Shown here piece by piece: positions 22,861 to 34,199 of a DNA stretch of 64,000 bases. The notes below the pieces were generated by a model, which was not told where the DNA came from, searched no databases, and saw nothing but the letters and a program-made list of their open reading frames with translations. Made by a program: the position numbers and the translations under genes. Source of the DNA: Vandiemenella viatica (Eukaryota; Arthropoda; Insecta; Orthoptera; Morabidae); assembly GCA_031002005.1 (NCBI GenBank), contig CM061920.1, positions 111,094,095-111,158,094 of the forward strand. Reading direction: 5' to 3'. How positions within the stretch are numbered: position 1 is the stretch's first letter; every line of letters starts with the position of its first letter.

Positions 22861-23285
22861 CTCTGCTAGTATTCCATAAATGAGGAAAAAAAATGTTCAA
22901 CAAGAAGAGCACTTTATATCACCTCACAACATTGTAACAACATGGTGTCATATTTCATACTTCAGATGCAGCTGCTGATTATTCTCTGTAATGGCACTTT
23001 AACTGGATTGCATTTAATTTTCATTCATAGGCTTCCAACCCAGCAGGTGATCCTCAATATTTGTTTTCATTTTATTAAGTTTAATTAAACTGAAGTAGTT
23101 CGAGTGGAATAGTTGCATCATTGTTTATCAGAATCATACTCTGGCTGCTCAAAATGTTTTGTTATTAGTACAGAAATGAAAGTAAGTTTACACCTGACAG
23201 AAAAATGAAACATGCTTTTTGCAAAACAATGTTTTCTAAGATGTTATATGAGGATCATTCTTGCATTCCACTAGACGACTTAAAT

Positions 23286-24170
23286 TAAACTGCCTACTAA
23301 TTCCAATCGGGTTAGAGTTATGTTCATTATGACAGTATTCTAACATCATTCCTCTAACTACCATTCATTGTTTGGAACCAGTTTCACAGCATATGATTTG
23401 ACAGAGCTCATTAAGTATTATTGCACCTAAGATTTAAAATGATACAACCTTCAGGAACAAATTTAAAATTATAGCTAAGCACACTAAAAAATACTCTCCT
23501 ACAGTGTGCCTGGAAGTTAATTAGGGTCAGCAAATAAGTTGCTAGTTCTAACTTCAGATCGACTCAGGAGCTCTAAATAACGGGTATTTTGTTTTGAGAA
23601 TCAGAAATTCTTATCATATTTCTACTGCTGATAAGATTATATAAGCAGAGTGCCAAAATTAAAAAAACAGGAGTCAGTAAACTGCCTACTAATTCCAATC
23701 GGGTTAGAGTTATGTTCATTATTATTCCTACTGCTGATAAGATTATATAAGCAGAGTGCCAAAATTAAAAAAACGGCAAAAAGTAAACTGCCTACTAATT
23801 CCAATCGGGTTAGAGTTATGTTCATTATGACAGTATTCTAACATCATTCCTCTAACTACCATTCATTGTTTGGAACCAGTTTCACAGCATATGATTTGAC
23901 AGAGCTGATTAAGTATTATTGCACCTAAGATTTAACATGATACAACCTTCAGGAACAAATTTAAAATTATAGCTAAGCACACTAAAAAAATACTCTCCTA
24001 CAGTGTGCCTGGAAGTTAATTTGGGTCAGCAAATAAGTTGCTAGTTCTAACTTCAGATCGACTCAGGAGCTCTCAATAACGGGTATTTTGTTTTGAGAAT
24101 CAGAAATTCTTATCATATTCCTACTGCTGATAAGATTATATAAGCAGAGTGCCAAAATTAAAAAACAGCA
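23286..24170. repeat. Tandem duplication, 392-bp period, with one deleted unit
   Basis: Three units starting TAAACTGCCTACTAATTCC at 23286, 23678 and 23784. Units 1 and 3 are nearly identical over about 390 bp. The middle unit keeps only its first ~40 and last ~65 bp. The units contain no coding sequence. The near identity points to recent origin. Confidence 0.85.
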
Positions 24171-24598
24171 GTCATGCTATATTCTTAAAAACTGATAAAA
24201 AGCAGAATCATTCTCGATTTTAGGAAGGAACAAGAAAAGAGAAGACAGAGGAATGAGGAACAGAAACAAATACATTTAATTAAAAGAAAAAACTTTTTTT
24301 AATTTTTATTTTGAATTATTAATAATGAAAAGTGGGTATCTTTTTTACTACTTTTATGTACATTCAAATACAATAAAAGACCTAACTTTTTTTTTTTGTA
24401 AAAACACAACAGCGTTTACTGCAGTTTACATATCAATGCATGCTGTTGGTAAGAAGCATCAATTTCATTTTAGTTTAAAATGAGCAATTATGGAATCACT
24501 CGTTTCCCTATGGTTATGTTACATAAAAATTTAATTCTAGGTTCACAAGCATGAAGTTGTATAATTTCTTCTATGCTTGCTCCCAACTACCTGTGGAC
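24171..24598. other. 3' flank of zinc-finger exon
   Basis: Downstream of the stop codon of the minus-strand exon at 24599. A TTTATT at 24305-24310 reads AATAAA on minus, roughly 290 nt past the stop, a possible polyadenylation signal. No other structure. Confidence 0.4.
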
Positions 24599-24861
24599 TT
24601 AAACCCCATCTAAAGAAACTGGCTCTAACTCCTTAGTACGACCATGATACTGGGATCTGTGACTGACCAGGCTGTTGCGAGATCGGTATGAACGGCCGCA
24701 GACATCACATGTGAAGGTCTGAGGCACGTAGAAATGCATATCCGCCAGATGGCGCTGAAGGGACCAGCTTCGTGTGAACGTCTTTTGGCACAGCGAGCAG
24801 TACGGGAACCCTGACTCCAAGACAGGAGACTTTCCACTGTACTTGCCCCTTTCTAGCATCT
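24599..24861 (-). CDS. Alternative 3' exon with two C2H2 zinc fingers (BTB-ZF type)
   Basis: Terminal coding exon of about 87 residues, TAA at 24599-24601. Finger 1 is CSLC...FTRSWSLQRHLADMH and finger 2 is CDVCGRSYRSRNSLVSHRSQYH. By eye finger 1 shares 16 of 22 positions and finger 2 14 of 22 with the exon at 1834-2189, including FTRSWSLQRH unchanged. The start is set by the acceptor GTGGTTACAG (AG at 24863-24862). The exon opens with two bases (AG) that finish a split codon and then ATG, the same phase and the same next codon as the other exon. The 60-nt exon at 46882-46941 ends with one base of a split codon, so it can splice to either. The function of such genes is sequence-specific transcription control in the nucleus, with target choice set by the finger exon. 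The gene's identity within the Broad/Fruitless/Tramtrack group is open. Confidence 0.8.
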
Positions 24862-26422
24862 CTGTAACCACATGAGCAAAGAAACGAGCTCAGCACGATG
24901 GGAATGGGAGCCCCTAAAATTGGGCTACTACTTCCCTTAAGAAACTCCAACCACAAGTAACTTTATTAATGAGCCTTAATTTTTACAACATTAAAGTCAA
25001 ACTGTTAAGACTGCAACCGTAACTGAGCACAAAAGAAAGACCATCAGTAGTAGCAAAGAATTCAAATACACAAACAATTTAACTGACAACAGACCTGCAA
25101 CAAAAAACACACTGTGAAGTAAGTGTTGTGCATCATTCATGCAAGTTTGGCAAACGTATATGTAGACTTAAAATGGTAAATTGGTGCAGTAAAAAACTAA
25201 CCACAAAAGCAGACTCATCATTAATTCCGTGTATTCCTCCAAAATGATAAACTGCCTATTAAACACAACAGAAAAGCCATGTGCAATCAGTTAAATCCGG
25301 CACCTGTTTACCCATCTCTCCTTATCTATACCTCTTCTGCTAAATCAGCCTGTTTCTACTTCTCAATAAGTGTATTTTTTTGGTTACGTGTAATACATGT
25401 GTGTATATTCTTAGCTGTGATTTATAGGTAGTGGTGGTGGTAATTACTAGTAGTAGTAGCAGTTTCCACCTACAATTTCTGATGTGTGGAAAACAATGGC
25501 TTCAACAAGGTGTATTACTTTACCAAGTTGTTTTTGCCGTATTTGTGGAAACTAGTTAGATACCAAAATTATAGCTTAAAGAACTAATGTCAACAAAAAG
25601 TTAAAATAATTTTAAAATATAAAAATTATTTATGTTCAACAGTGACCCACAATCCAGTATAACTTAATTTTTTTTAATAAACTTAAGATACTGTAAGAAT
25701 AAAAACACTGACCAAACATTAAATTTTTGTTAAAAAATGGGGTGTAGATATCAGTTGCCTTATATTTTTTATCACTATATATTTGTAAAGGTTGAGCCAT
25801 TACGAGAAATAAATAAAGAGCACCCCATGCCTTTTTCTTTTCTTTTTTACACTATAGTTAATTTTTGGTTAGAGACTTTATTTATTCTTTCTGAAGATTA
25901 TTCGAAAAATAAAGTTATAATGAACTATGAGACTCCTAGTGCTGTTGGACATAATCTTTATATTTAAAGATTATTTCAATTTTTAGTTCACAGGGCTAAC
26001 AGAAAGTGTGTTTCTTAGTTTTTTAAATTATAATTTTATTTTTAATTTTTTAGTTGGCACTGCTACAAAAGTGGCTTAGAAAAAAAACTAGAATTTTATT
26101 TATTTTGACCTGGGAAATGCATAACATGAAACTTGAGGAACTAAAATGGTTTTGAAGTTACTTTAAAATTGTGAAAACCTTGGTAATTGTATATAATTCG
26201 CCTTCTATAGAGGTATTAAGATAATTTGAAAGTTAAAAGGTTGTGCAAATACTGCAAACATCAGTACGTTACTAGTGCATACCAAAAAAGCAAAACAACC
26301 ATTAATTTATCAATGACAATGGTTCAATCATAATATATTAACTTATGTACTACATCAATCTGTGTAAAAATAGTGTTGGCATTTTAATTTTTTTAAACTG
26401 ATTAGTATTTCACTATGATATA
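24862..26422. other. Intron-like stretch
   Basis: AT-rich. Short (GGT)n and (AGT)n runs at 25430-25461 and nothing else recognised. Probably intron upstream of the 24599-24861 exon. Confidence 0.45.
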
Positions 26423-26756
26423 TACATTATGAGAGGTGGGTGCAGCTGGAGACTGCCTCACAGAAACACAGCCGGTAGGGAAAATGGTGGGGGGTAAATT
26501 CAAACAGCGGAAAAGTAGAGGGGCAGTGATTCAGAGCTAATCTCTGGTCAGTGGGAAAAGAAAAGTATAATTAAAACTAAATATAAATTTTTTTAAAAAA
26601 ATATATAAAATATTATACAAACACAAATTAAAAAATAATAATAAAATAATAATTGTTTATGAAGTTAACATCACCTTAGGTTAGTGGTGGTTCAATATAG
26701 GTAGTGGGAAAGAGAGGATTAAAAAGGTTGAACATGTGTATTAATAATAATAATAA

Positions 26757-28521
26757 TCTATTAGTATAATAGGCTAGATGTACCATGTCACGCCCTGACG
26801 TCAATCTATGACATTGCGCTATGATGTCACGCTTTACGATGATATTCTTGGGAATGCGCGTTATTTAATAACATTTCCAAGCATCAGTGAATAAATTAAC
26901 TCTCAGAACACTGAAATAAAAGTATGTGTTACGTTAAAATCGACATATCAATCATTAGATGCTTATATTTACGTAATATTCTTTTGATATATAGAAGTCC
27001 ATAGGTATGTCAGATAAAAGCTTTGTATTTCGAGTTTCAGTGTTGAGAAAATTTTGGTTACAGTATTATTTAGGATGGATCAGAATTACAACTGGCATTT
27101 GACGCTACAGCAGAGGGCATGAATAATTTAGCTTTTTTTCAAAATAATTTAAACTGTGCCCTATTACTGAAATTATTAATTCGTTTGAACGGAAATAGTT
27201 GCCCACTGATCTCGGATTGTGCAGTCTACACTACAATTAATAATATAAGTTTATCAGATTTATTTTAATATTCTTTGCTTTCACTGAGTAATATTACTGA
27301 GGCTATTATTTTCGCAACGAGTAACTATGTCAGCTATTCGAATGTTGTAATATCGGTCTGAATTTTTGGTTTTTTACATTTCTTTTTTGTTGAAGGTTTT
27401 TGATCAAATTTAGGTTGTTGCGTAATCACTGTCTCTCATCAATGAATTGTCGTTTTGGTCGGAAAACTGTTGCACACGTTCATTTTGTGATATTATTGGC
27501 TATGGTAAAATAAGACGAGGCCCAAATAATTGTACTATTCGTTCGAAATTTACCACATACGTTCCTATGGTCATACCTTTTAAGAAAGAATGTACATGAT
27601 AGCAAAAGGCAACTTACGTTAGACGTAAAGCAACATGAAAATTACGAATTAACACAACACAAAACCGCCAATTCATTTCAAATTACCACGTCAAAGATAG
27701 CATCTGTACAGCAACAACTGTAAAAACGCTGACAACGTTTCTTGATAGGATATGAATATATTCCTGCGTTGTATAATTCACTTCTTAAAACACCTTATTT
27801 TATACTTATGTCGCGATACATGACATCACCATATATGTGCGTGCGATTGAAGCTTTGATTTTGTAGCGGCAGTATTATCCGAGATTGTGGTTAGGTTGAA
27901 ATTCAGCCTAATGAACCTTATCACAGCAAAAGCATGTTGAATTTAGCTATTATCAGTTATTTAAGCAGGTTTCATAAGCACTATGTCACGGTTTGATGTC
28001 ATGAATCACGATGTAAACTACTCCCGTATGTGGTTAGTTTTAAAATGCAACTTGGACCAGGTTAGCAACCGAAACGTTTTGTTACAGCGCCAGGCAATAG
28101 GAATTGCATTTATTTTATAACAATTCAATTTATTTCAACAATTGCTTAGAAATGAATTGCTACAACACTGAAAGAAAAGTATGAATTTGGTTTAAATTGT
28201 CATATTGATTATTAGTTGCTTTTTCTTTTACTGAAATCATTACTTGGTTTGAATGAAAGAAGTTCCAAATTGATTGCGATATATTGCGGGCTAAACCACC
28301 TAGCGTAACGTAAGTTATTAAGATTTATTTTTAGCATCCTTTGTTTCCACTGGGGTCATTATAGATGACAACTGAAACTTTTTGCTACATCACAACAGAC
28401 AAGAAATTACAGCATATTGATTTTTATTTAAAACAATTCTATTTAGGTAAGCAACTAAAACGAAATCAATTGCCAGAACAGTCCGTTAAAACAGTCATTT
28501 TTGACGGCCTTTGTGGCTAGT
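26757..28521. other. Sequence inserted in the minus Penelope arm
   Basis: Separates the endonuclease part from the 3' UTR of the minus arm and is bordered on both sides by TAA microsatellite. It holds an old direct duplication (about 26905-27330 against 28165-28400), sharing AACACTGAAAGAAAAGTATG-like and TTACTGAAATCATTA-like words at a 1.26-kb offset. No protein recognised. Confidence 0.45.
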
Positions 28522-28836
28522 AATAATAATAATGACCGGGTATTATCTCAAGTTGAGACCTTCTGGGTTCAGAGAAACTGCTGCTATTAGGGAGAACTCT
28601 GATAGCACGGACTGTGAAACAAGAGTTGAAATTATTCAAGTCATGGGTTATGGCATGGGCAGCAACTGGGTGCTTTGGGTTCTGTGTGAACACCATCTGT
28701 TGGTGGCCATTCATTCTCATGGAGAGTGGATTTGTGGTCAAACCTATATATGAAGCCAGGCAGTGGTTGCATTTTAACTGGTAAATTACATGGTATGTTT
28801 CACAGGTGGTATGTCCTACGATAGGGAAGATTTACC
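28517..28836 (-). pseudogene. Penelope GIY-YIG endonuclease fragment, minus arm
   Basis: Reads from a decayed GETFPIIGH-like start through IYQLKCNHCLASYIGLTT and SMRMNGHQQ to LPNSSSFSEPR, the C-terminal GIY-YIG domain of Penelope-like elements. IY and YIG motifs and the RMNGH arginine are visible. It ends at a GGGTATTATCTC-TAATAAT junction. Truncated; no reverse transcriptase attached. Confidence 0.75.
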
Positions 28837-29120
28837 AGTTAACATGCAAACACTGCCTGGCTTCATATATAGGTTTGACCACAAATCCTCTCTCCATAAG
28901 AATGAATGGCCACCGACAGACGGTGTTCACACAGAACCCAAAGCACCCAGTTGCTGTCCATGCCATAACCCATGACTTGAATAATTTCAATTCTTGTTTC
29001 ACAGTCCATGCTATCAGAGTTCTCCCTAATAGCAGCAGTTTCTCTGATCTCAGATGGTGGGAACTTGCCTACCAGTACAAATTTGGTACAAGGCAACCAC
29101 CTGGTTTCAACTTGAGATAA
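28831..29120 (+). pseudogene. Penelope GIY-YIG endonuclease fragment, plus arm
   Basis: KIYQLTCKHCLASYIGLTT, RMNGHRQTVFTQNPKHPV, AIRVLPNSSSFS, ELAYQYKFGTRQPPGFNL: a nearly intact C-terminal GIY-YIG domain, close to the one in the fuller element at 30107-32177. The domain normally makes the nick that primes reverse transcription. It begins abruptly at IYQL, where the minus arm meets it. Confidence 0.8.
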
Positions 29121-29696
29121 TACCCAGTCATTATTATTATTATTACTACATATGGTTAACCTTTTTAATCCTCTGTTTCCCACTACCTATATTGAACGAC
29201 TACAAACCTAAGGTGATGTTCACTTCATAAAAAAAATATATTTTTTTTAATTTGTATTTGTATATTTTATATAATTTTTAATTTTTTTATATTTAGTTTT
29301 AATTATATTTTGTTCTTCCCACTGACCAGAGATTAGTTTGGATATTCATCTATACTCGGGTATTAGCTTTGAATCACTGCCCCTCTACTTTTCCGCTGTT
29401 TGAATTTACCGCCACCATTTTCCCGACCGGCTGTCTTTCTGTGAGGCAGTCTCCAACTGCACCCACCTCTCATAATGTTCTCTCGTTGACGTAGGGTTTA
29501 TCCCGAAAATTACTTAATTATTTGTATTTGTGTCTTTTCTGTGTGTTCACGCCCCACATCCGTCATCTAAAGGTAAGTGGTGGCTCATTTTCTTATCCTA
29601 ATTTGGTTCCTTTCCACTACTTAGAGTGTTGATTTCATTGTTACTATATATATATATATAATAACAATGAGCAGGAAAAAGCTTTAAGGCAATAAA

Positions 29697-32202
29697 ACTA
29701 AGGAAGGATAGGGAAATATGACCCAACACTTACCACAGATGAAGGCGGCTGGGACGACAAACAAAAAACAAACACAAGAGAACCGCAATATTTCGGCCAC
29801 AGCAGCCTTAAACGTGCAGAAGGTGAAGTACCAGGCGGCGTCACATGTGTACACATAGACGGCCGATTGGTGAATGGCGTCTCAGGCGTGGATGGTAGTT
29901 TAGATGGAAAAGGGAGGGGGGGAGGGGGAGTAAGCTCAGATATAGGACCAATATGTTATTATTGAAAGAGGTGAATAATAACTGGGTGGGAATACATATA
30001 TAAGTGAAAAGGAAAATAAATGTAAATAGCACGGATAATAGTAAATACAGAAATACAAAAAATGTAAATGGTATAGATAATAAGTGCTGGGTCTGGTGGG
30101 CAGAGTTTATTGGAGATTGAGGCCAGGAGGATGTCTGGTGTCAAGGATATTCTGGTAGGCTAGTTCAGAACTACGAAGTTCAGAGGGGGTCGTGTTGTTA
30201 GGGAAAACTCTGATTGCCCTAACTGAAAAACAGATGTTCAAATTATTGATTTTGTGGTAACTGGCATGTTTTGCAACTGGATAGACCTCATTGTTAGTAT
30301 AAACTGTCTGCCTGTGGCCATTCATTCTGATGGCTAGGGGATTGGTTGTGAGGCCTATATATGAACTGGAGCAATGGAGGCATGTCAGTTGGTATATGAG
30401 GTGTGTTGTCATGCAAGTAGCATGACCAATGATAGGGAATGTTTCACCTGTGGTAGGATTGGAGTAAGCGGTAGTAGCTGGGTGCATGCTGCATGTTTTA
30501 CAATGGGGTCTATTGCACGGGAATGAACCCTGTGGCAATCTGGGGGTATTACTTGGTGAGTACTTGTGAACCAAGATATTTCTTAAATTTGGTGGTCTGC
30601 TAAAACAAGTGCGAGGGGCAGTGGGTAGAATTTTATGGAGAATGGTGCGCATCCCGGGGAAGGAACGTAGGAAATCATGTGCACGGCGAAGGATTAGGTT
30701 AATGGACTTGAGACCAGGGAAGAACTGAGTGATGGTTAGTTTCAAGGGGTACTGACTTGGAGTGGCTGTGTAAAGGAAAGGCTATGGCACGGGAGATTTG
30801 TTTGTGTACTAAGTCAGGAGGGTAGCTACGGGAGATGAGAGCTCCAGACAGGTTTTCTGTGTATTGGGAAAGAAAGTGTTCATCAGAGCAGATTCGCCTG
30901 CCATGGAGGGCCAGACTGTAAGGAAGGGAACGTTTGATGTGCAAGGGATGACAACTGTTGAAATGAAGATATTTCTGCAGATTAGTAGGTTTGATATGAA
31001 CAGAGGTAAGTAGGCGCCCGTTATGCAATGAAACATCATCATCAAGAAAGGTAACATGAATATGGGAGTACGTCCAAGTGAAGTTGATGGAGTGGTTGTT
31101 TAGGGAGTTGAGGAAGTCTATTAGATGATGCTCATCGCTGGTCCAAATAATAAAGATCTCATCTATGTATCTGAACCACACAAGAGGTTTAATGGGAAGA
31201 TTGTTGAGGAATCGTCATTCCAGACGGCCCAAGAAAAGGTTTGCATAGGCTGGTGCCATGCGGGTGCCCATTGCAGAACCACTTATCTGGTGGTAAATTT
31301 GTGAGTTAAAGGAAAAGTAGTTGTTAGAAAGGATGAGGTTAGCCAAGGAAATAAGGAAGGATGTCTTGGGGAGGCTGTCAGGAGGACGCATTTCCAGGAA
31401 ATGTTCCATGGCGCTGAGGCCCTGTCCGTGAGGGATGTTGGTGTAAAGGGAAGAGACATCTATGAAGACAAGGAAGGAGTCACGTGGTAGAGGAGTGGGG
31501 ACTGTGGAAAGTCGTTCAAGGAAGTGTGGGGTGGCTTTAATGAATGAAGGGAGGTCCTGTACAAAAGGTTGGAGGTGCTGATCCAAAAAAGCTGAAATCC
31601 GTTCTGTAGGAGACCCATAAGCTGCAACTATAGGTCTCCCCGGATTTCCAGTTTTGTGGATCTTGGGAAGAAGGTAAAAGGTGGGAGTACGGGGGTTCTG
31701 CAGGGTAAGGAGGGACAAAGAGTTGGGGGAGAGTCCTTGTAAGGGGCCTTGGAGGTCAAGGAGAGTGCGTACTTCTTGGCATATTGAGGTTGTAGGATCT
31801 GTAGGGTGTGGAAGGTATGTGTTGCTGTCAGAGAGCTGTCTCAAAACTTCGGCCTCATAGTCACAGCGGTCCATGACTACGGTCATTGAGCCTTTGTCAG
31901 CTGGGAGAATAATGATGTTTCTGTTCTTAGATAGTTCTCTCATGGCATGGGTTTCGTTATTACTGAGGTTGTTGGAGTGGGAAATGAAGTTGAGAAAAGA
32001 TTTTGAGGACAGGTTGGATGTGAGGAATTCCTGGAACATAAGGAGTGGATGGTGTTGAGGAAGGAGAGGTGGATCTAGTTTGGATGGAGGTTTGAAACGC
32101 TCTAGGCAGGGCTTTTCTTGTGTTTGTTTTTTGTCCGTTGTCCCAGCCGCCTTCATCTGTGGTAAGTGTTGGGTCATATTTCCCTATCCTTCCTTAGTTT
32201 AT
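29697..32202 (-). mobile_element. Penelope-like element with inverted termini
   Basis: A minus-strand element carrying reverse transcriptase plus GIY-YIG endonuclease (30107-32177). Its two ends are inverted copies of each other over about 85 bp: 29697-29782 on plus and 32118-32202 on minus, both starting CTAAGGAAGGATAGGGAAAT. The 5' copy contains the start of the protein (MTQHLPQMKAAGT), so the terminal repeat overlaps the coding region. Between endonuclease stop and 3' end is GGCTGCTGTGGCCGAAATAT (minus, about 29811-29792), a decayed ribozyme-like motif. TA-rich microsatellites border both sides. Confidence 0.85.
30107..32177 (-). pseudogene. Penelope-like reverse transcriptase/GIY-YIG polyprotein, broken
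   Basis: About 690 codons, close to full length for the family. 32177-31215: N-terminal part, NIIILPADKGSMTVVMD, FYLLPKIHKTGNPGRPIV, FIDVSSLYTNIPH (catalytic Asp block), GSAMGTRMAPAYANLFLG. An in-frame TGA follows at 31217-31215, and the frame continues in the same phase with WFRYIDEIFIIW (31181-30699), where YIDD has become YIDE. A frameshift near 30745 leads to the third piece: linker CNRPHCKTC, then LIYQLTCLHCSSSYIGLTT, RMNGHRQT, SELAYQNILDTRHPPGLNLQ to the stop at 30107. Penelope-like elements copy themselves by target-primed reverse transcription with the GIY-YIG nuclease. One stop, one frameshift and the YIDE change make this copy inactive. Confidence 0.9.
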
Positions 32203-32279
32203 ATATATATATACATAGGTTACCAGGAAATAAAAGGAGCTAATTAGCGAATGGATTTACAAAAAAGGGGATAGCAATT

Positions 32280-32345
32280 AAGACCAGGAGGTTGTCTTGT
32301 GCCTAGTTTGTATTGGTAGGCAAGCTCCCACCTTCTTCTTCTCCA
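32280..32345 (-). pseudogene. Penelope endonuclease tail fragment
   Basis: Minus-strand reading gives a decayed ELAYQY..LGTRQPPGL, the end of the GIY-YIG domain, just outside the 5' end of the preceding element. A third, very short Penelope remnant in this cluster. Confidence 0.55.
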
Positions 32346-32810
32346 TAGGAGCCAGCTGTTCACACAAGCTAGACTGCATATTGTGCCATAACAGACACAA
32401 ACCTTTTTTCAGTATTATGCATATTCTAATGGACAAATATATAAACTTACTTCATAATAATTGTCCACAGATGTCCTTTATCTCCAAGAAATTACATAAA
32501 CACTAAAATCAAATATTTAATGTAACAAATAAAACTGATTGTATCATCGAACTTGGACGTAAACAGCTCACAGCACAAAGAAAAGATTCATACTTCGTAT
32601 TTCCTTATTCTCTCAACAGATAGCATTTGCTAATTGCCAAGTTCTTCTTGATTGTGTACCATATCTGTCTCAACATGGAGTTTCGAAATTATGTGCTCAA
32701 ATATGAGTTCCACAAATAGGAAAGTGGAATGTGCAATATATGTCCCAGTATGCGGTAAGGGGTTAAAAAATACATAAATTTCTTATGACTACACTGATAC
32801 TGCGTTATTA
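32346..32810. other. Noncoding stretch
   Basis: Nothing recognised. Confidence 0.4.
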
Positions 32811-32816
32811 TAAACC

Positions 32817-33300
32817 ATGAAAAAGAGAAATCTCTTAGTATCAAATATTAATCTAGGACTCAAAAAGAACTTTTTAAAACTCTATGTGCAGAGCACAGCA
32901 TCTTATGGCAGCAAAGTATGGACTTTAGGAATACCAGAAAGAAGGAAAATTGAAGCATTTGAAATGTGGTGGTATAGAAGGATACTGAAAATTAAGTGGA
33001 AGGATAAAGAATGAAACAAAGGAGTTTTGGAAATGATGGGTGAGGAAAGAAGTTTGTGGAAGAGTCTCAGAGAAAGAAGAGACAGGATGGTAGGTCATAT
33101 TTTGAGACATGCAGATAGGTTAACTTGTTAGTGGAGAGAACATTCAAAGGTAAGAAATGTAGAGGAAGACAGAGATTAGAATATATTAAGCCGATAATTG
33201 AGGATGCAGGTTGTAAGGGGTATCTTGAGATTAAATGATTAGCACAGGATAGGAAGGGATGGAGGATTGCATCAAGCTAGTCAAGAGGCTGATGACAGAA
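32817..33300 (+). mobile_element. Non-LTR retrotransposon 3' fragment
   Basis: Reads KRNLLVSNINLGLKKNFLK, YGSKVWTLG, RKIEAFEMWWYRRILKIKWK, VLEMMGEERSLWKSL and further decayed text, the C-terminal region found after the polymerase domain in a common arthropod endonuclease/reverse-transcriptase family. The 3' end (GGAAGGGATGGAGGATTGCA, then A-rich) matches the 3' end of the minus-strand copy at 59290-61275, so both are one family. 5'-truncated, with stops. Confidence 0.7.
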
Positions 33301-33903
33301 AAAAAAGAAAAGAAAAAAAATGAACCACAACTTTCGAATGTGGTAGACAATTATTACCACATTATTCACTCACTTCATATTAAGGATAGCAGAAGACATA
33401 ACTTACCATAAGTCACAACAGGGTGCTGAGCTCCTCCTTATATACAAATATTTCACTTTTGTGGTGCAATAGATGGGTTTGTTTCACAACCAGTTATGCC
33501 TTCTACTATATTCAGTGGTGGCTTCTGTCTCTATTCCTAGCCATTATGTTGCCATCAAGCAATCCTTCTCATGAAAACAGTTCACTAACGGGCACTAAAA
33601 CCATAATTAAAATAAAGGAGCAGTGTTATTACAAAAGCCGTTAAAAAATTCAAATTCTGAACTAAATTCTTCAACAAAAATTATCCGTCAGTTCAAGAAC
33701 GTTAAGGGATTGTTAAGTACTGGATGTGTAGATTTATAATTATTAAAACTGTGCGACTGGTGTTCTAGCAGTATTGTAATCATCTACAAATGTGATGTGG
33801 TATTATATCATGAGCAAATGTTTTATAAAACATTAAAAGAAACATTAAATCGAAGCTTACATGGTTCAAACAGATATGTTTACTTCCCCTTTGGCATCAA
33901 TCG
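33301..33903. other. Noncoding stretch
   Basis: Starts with the A-rich tail of the preceding element. Otherwise nothing recognised. Confidence 0.4.
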
Positions 33904-33919
33904 TTCATAATGCCTTAAA

Positions 33920-34183
33920 CTAAAAAAAAAAAAAAAAACTTAGTCCACAACCCGTAGGTTTGTTATATTCTCCCGAAGGAGGCATACTATGTCATTGCAT
34001 CATAAGAAGAATGGCCAGTTTCTTTCCTCTGGGACCTACAGTTTAATGTGGAAATCTAAACACATGACACCCTCGTGGAGCTCAAAAGATCAAACACAAC
34101 TTTTAAAAATTCCAGATCCTACAGGGATTTGAACCCATGACTGGGCTGAAAACTTTTGAAAGCAAGTGTCTTAACCACTAAGC
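33920..34183 (-). mobile_element. Second tRNA-related retroposon with 16-bp target duplication
   Basis: TTCATAATGCCTTAAA is duplicated exactly at 33904-33919 and 34184-34199. On the minus strand the element begins GCTTAGTGGTTAAGACACTTG (A-box-like) and has GGTTCAAATCC (B box, about 34136-34126), so the head is tRNA-derived. The far end on minus is a T run (an A run on plus, about 33922-33939), unlike the A tail of the other SINE family. Body sequence is unrelated to the other four SINEs. Confidence 0.75.
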
Positions 34184-34199
34184 TTCATAATGCCTTAAA

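Larger units (their letters stand above)
26423..29610. mobile_element. Inverted pair of Penelope-like element 3' parts
   Basis: Two arms of the same Penelope-like element meet head to head near 28831. The minus arm runs 28836 down to 26423 and the plus arm 28831 up to about 29610. Each arm has a GIY-YIG endonuclease fragment, a TAA/ATT microsatellite, then a shared 3' UTR (26423-26740 inverted against 29150-29480, including CTGCCCCTCTACTTTTCCGC on plus). The minus arm is opened by about 1.77 kb of other sequence at 26757-28521, between two TAATAATAATAAT runs. The plus arm continues into a terminal segment (29480-29610) that recurs in the palindrome at 58699-58988. Confidence 0.7.

Noticed and set aside
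23286..24170. CRISPR-like or satellite array
   Set aside because: Only three long units with one deletion, no short repeat/spacer pattern.
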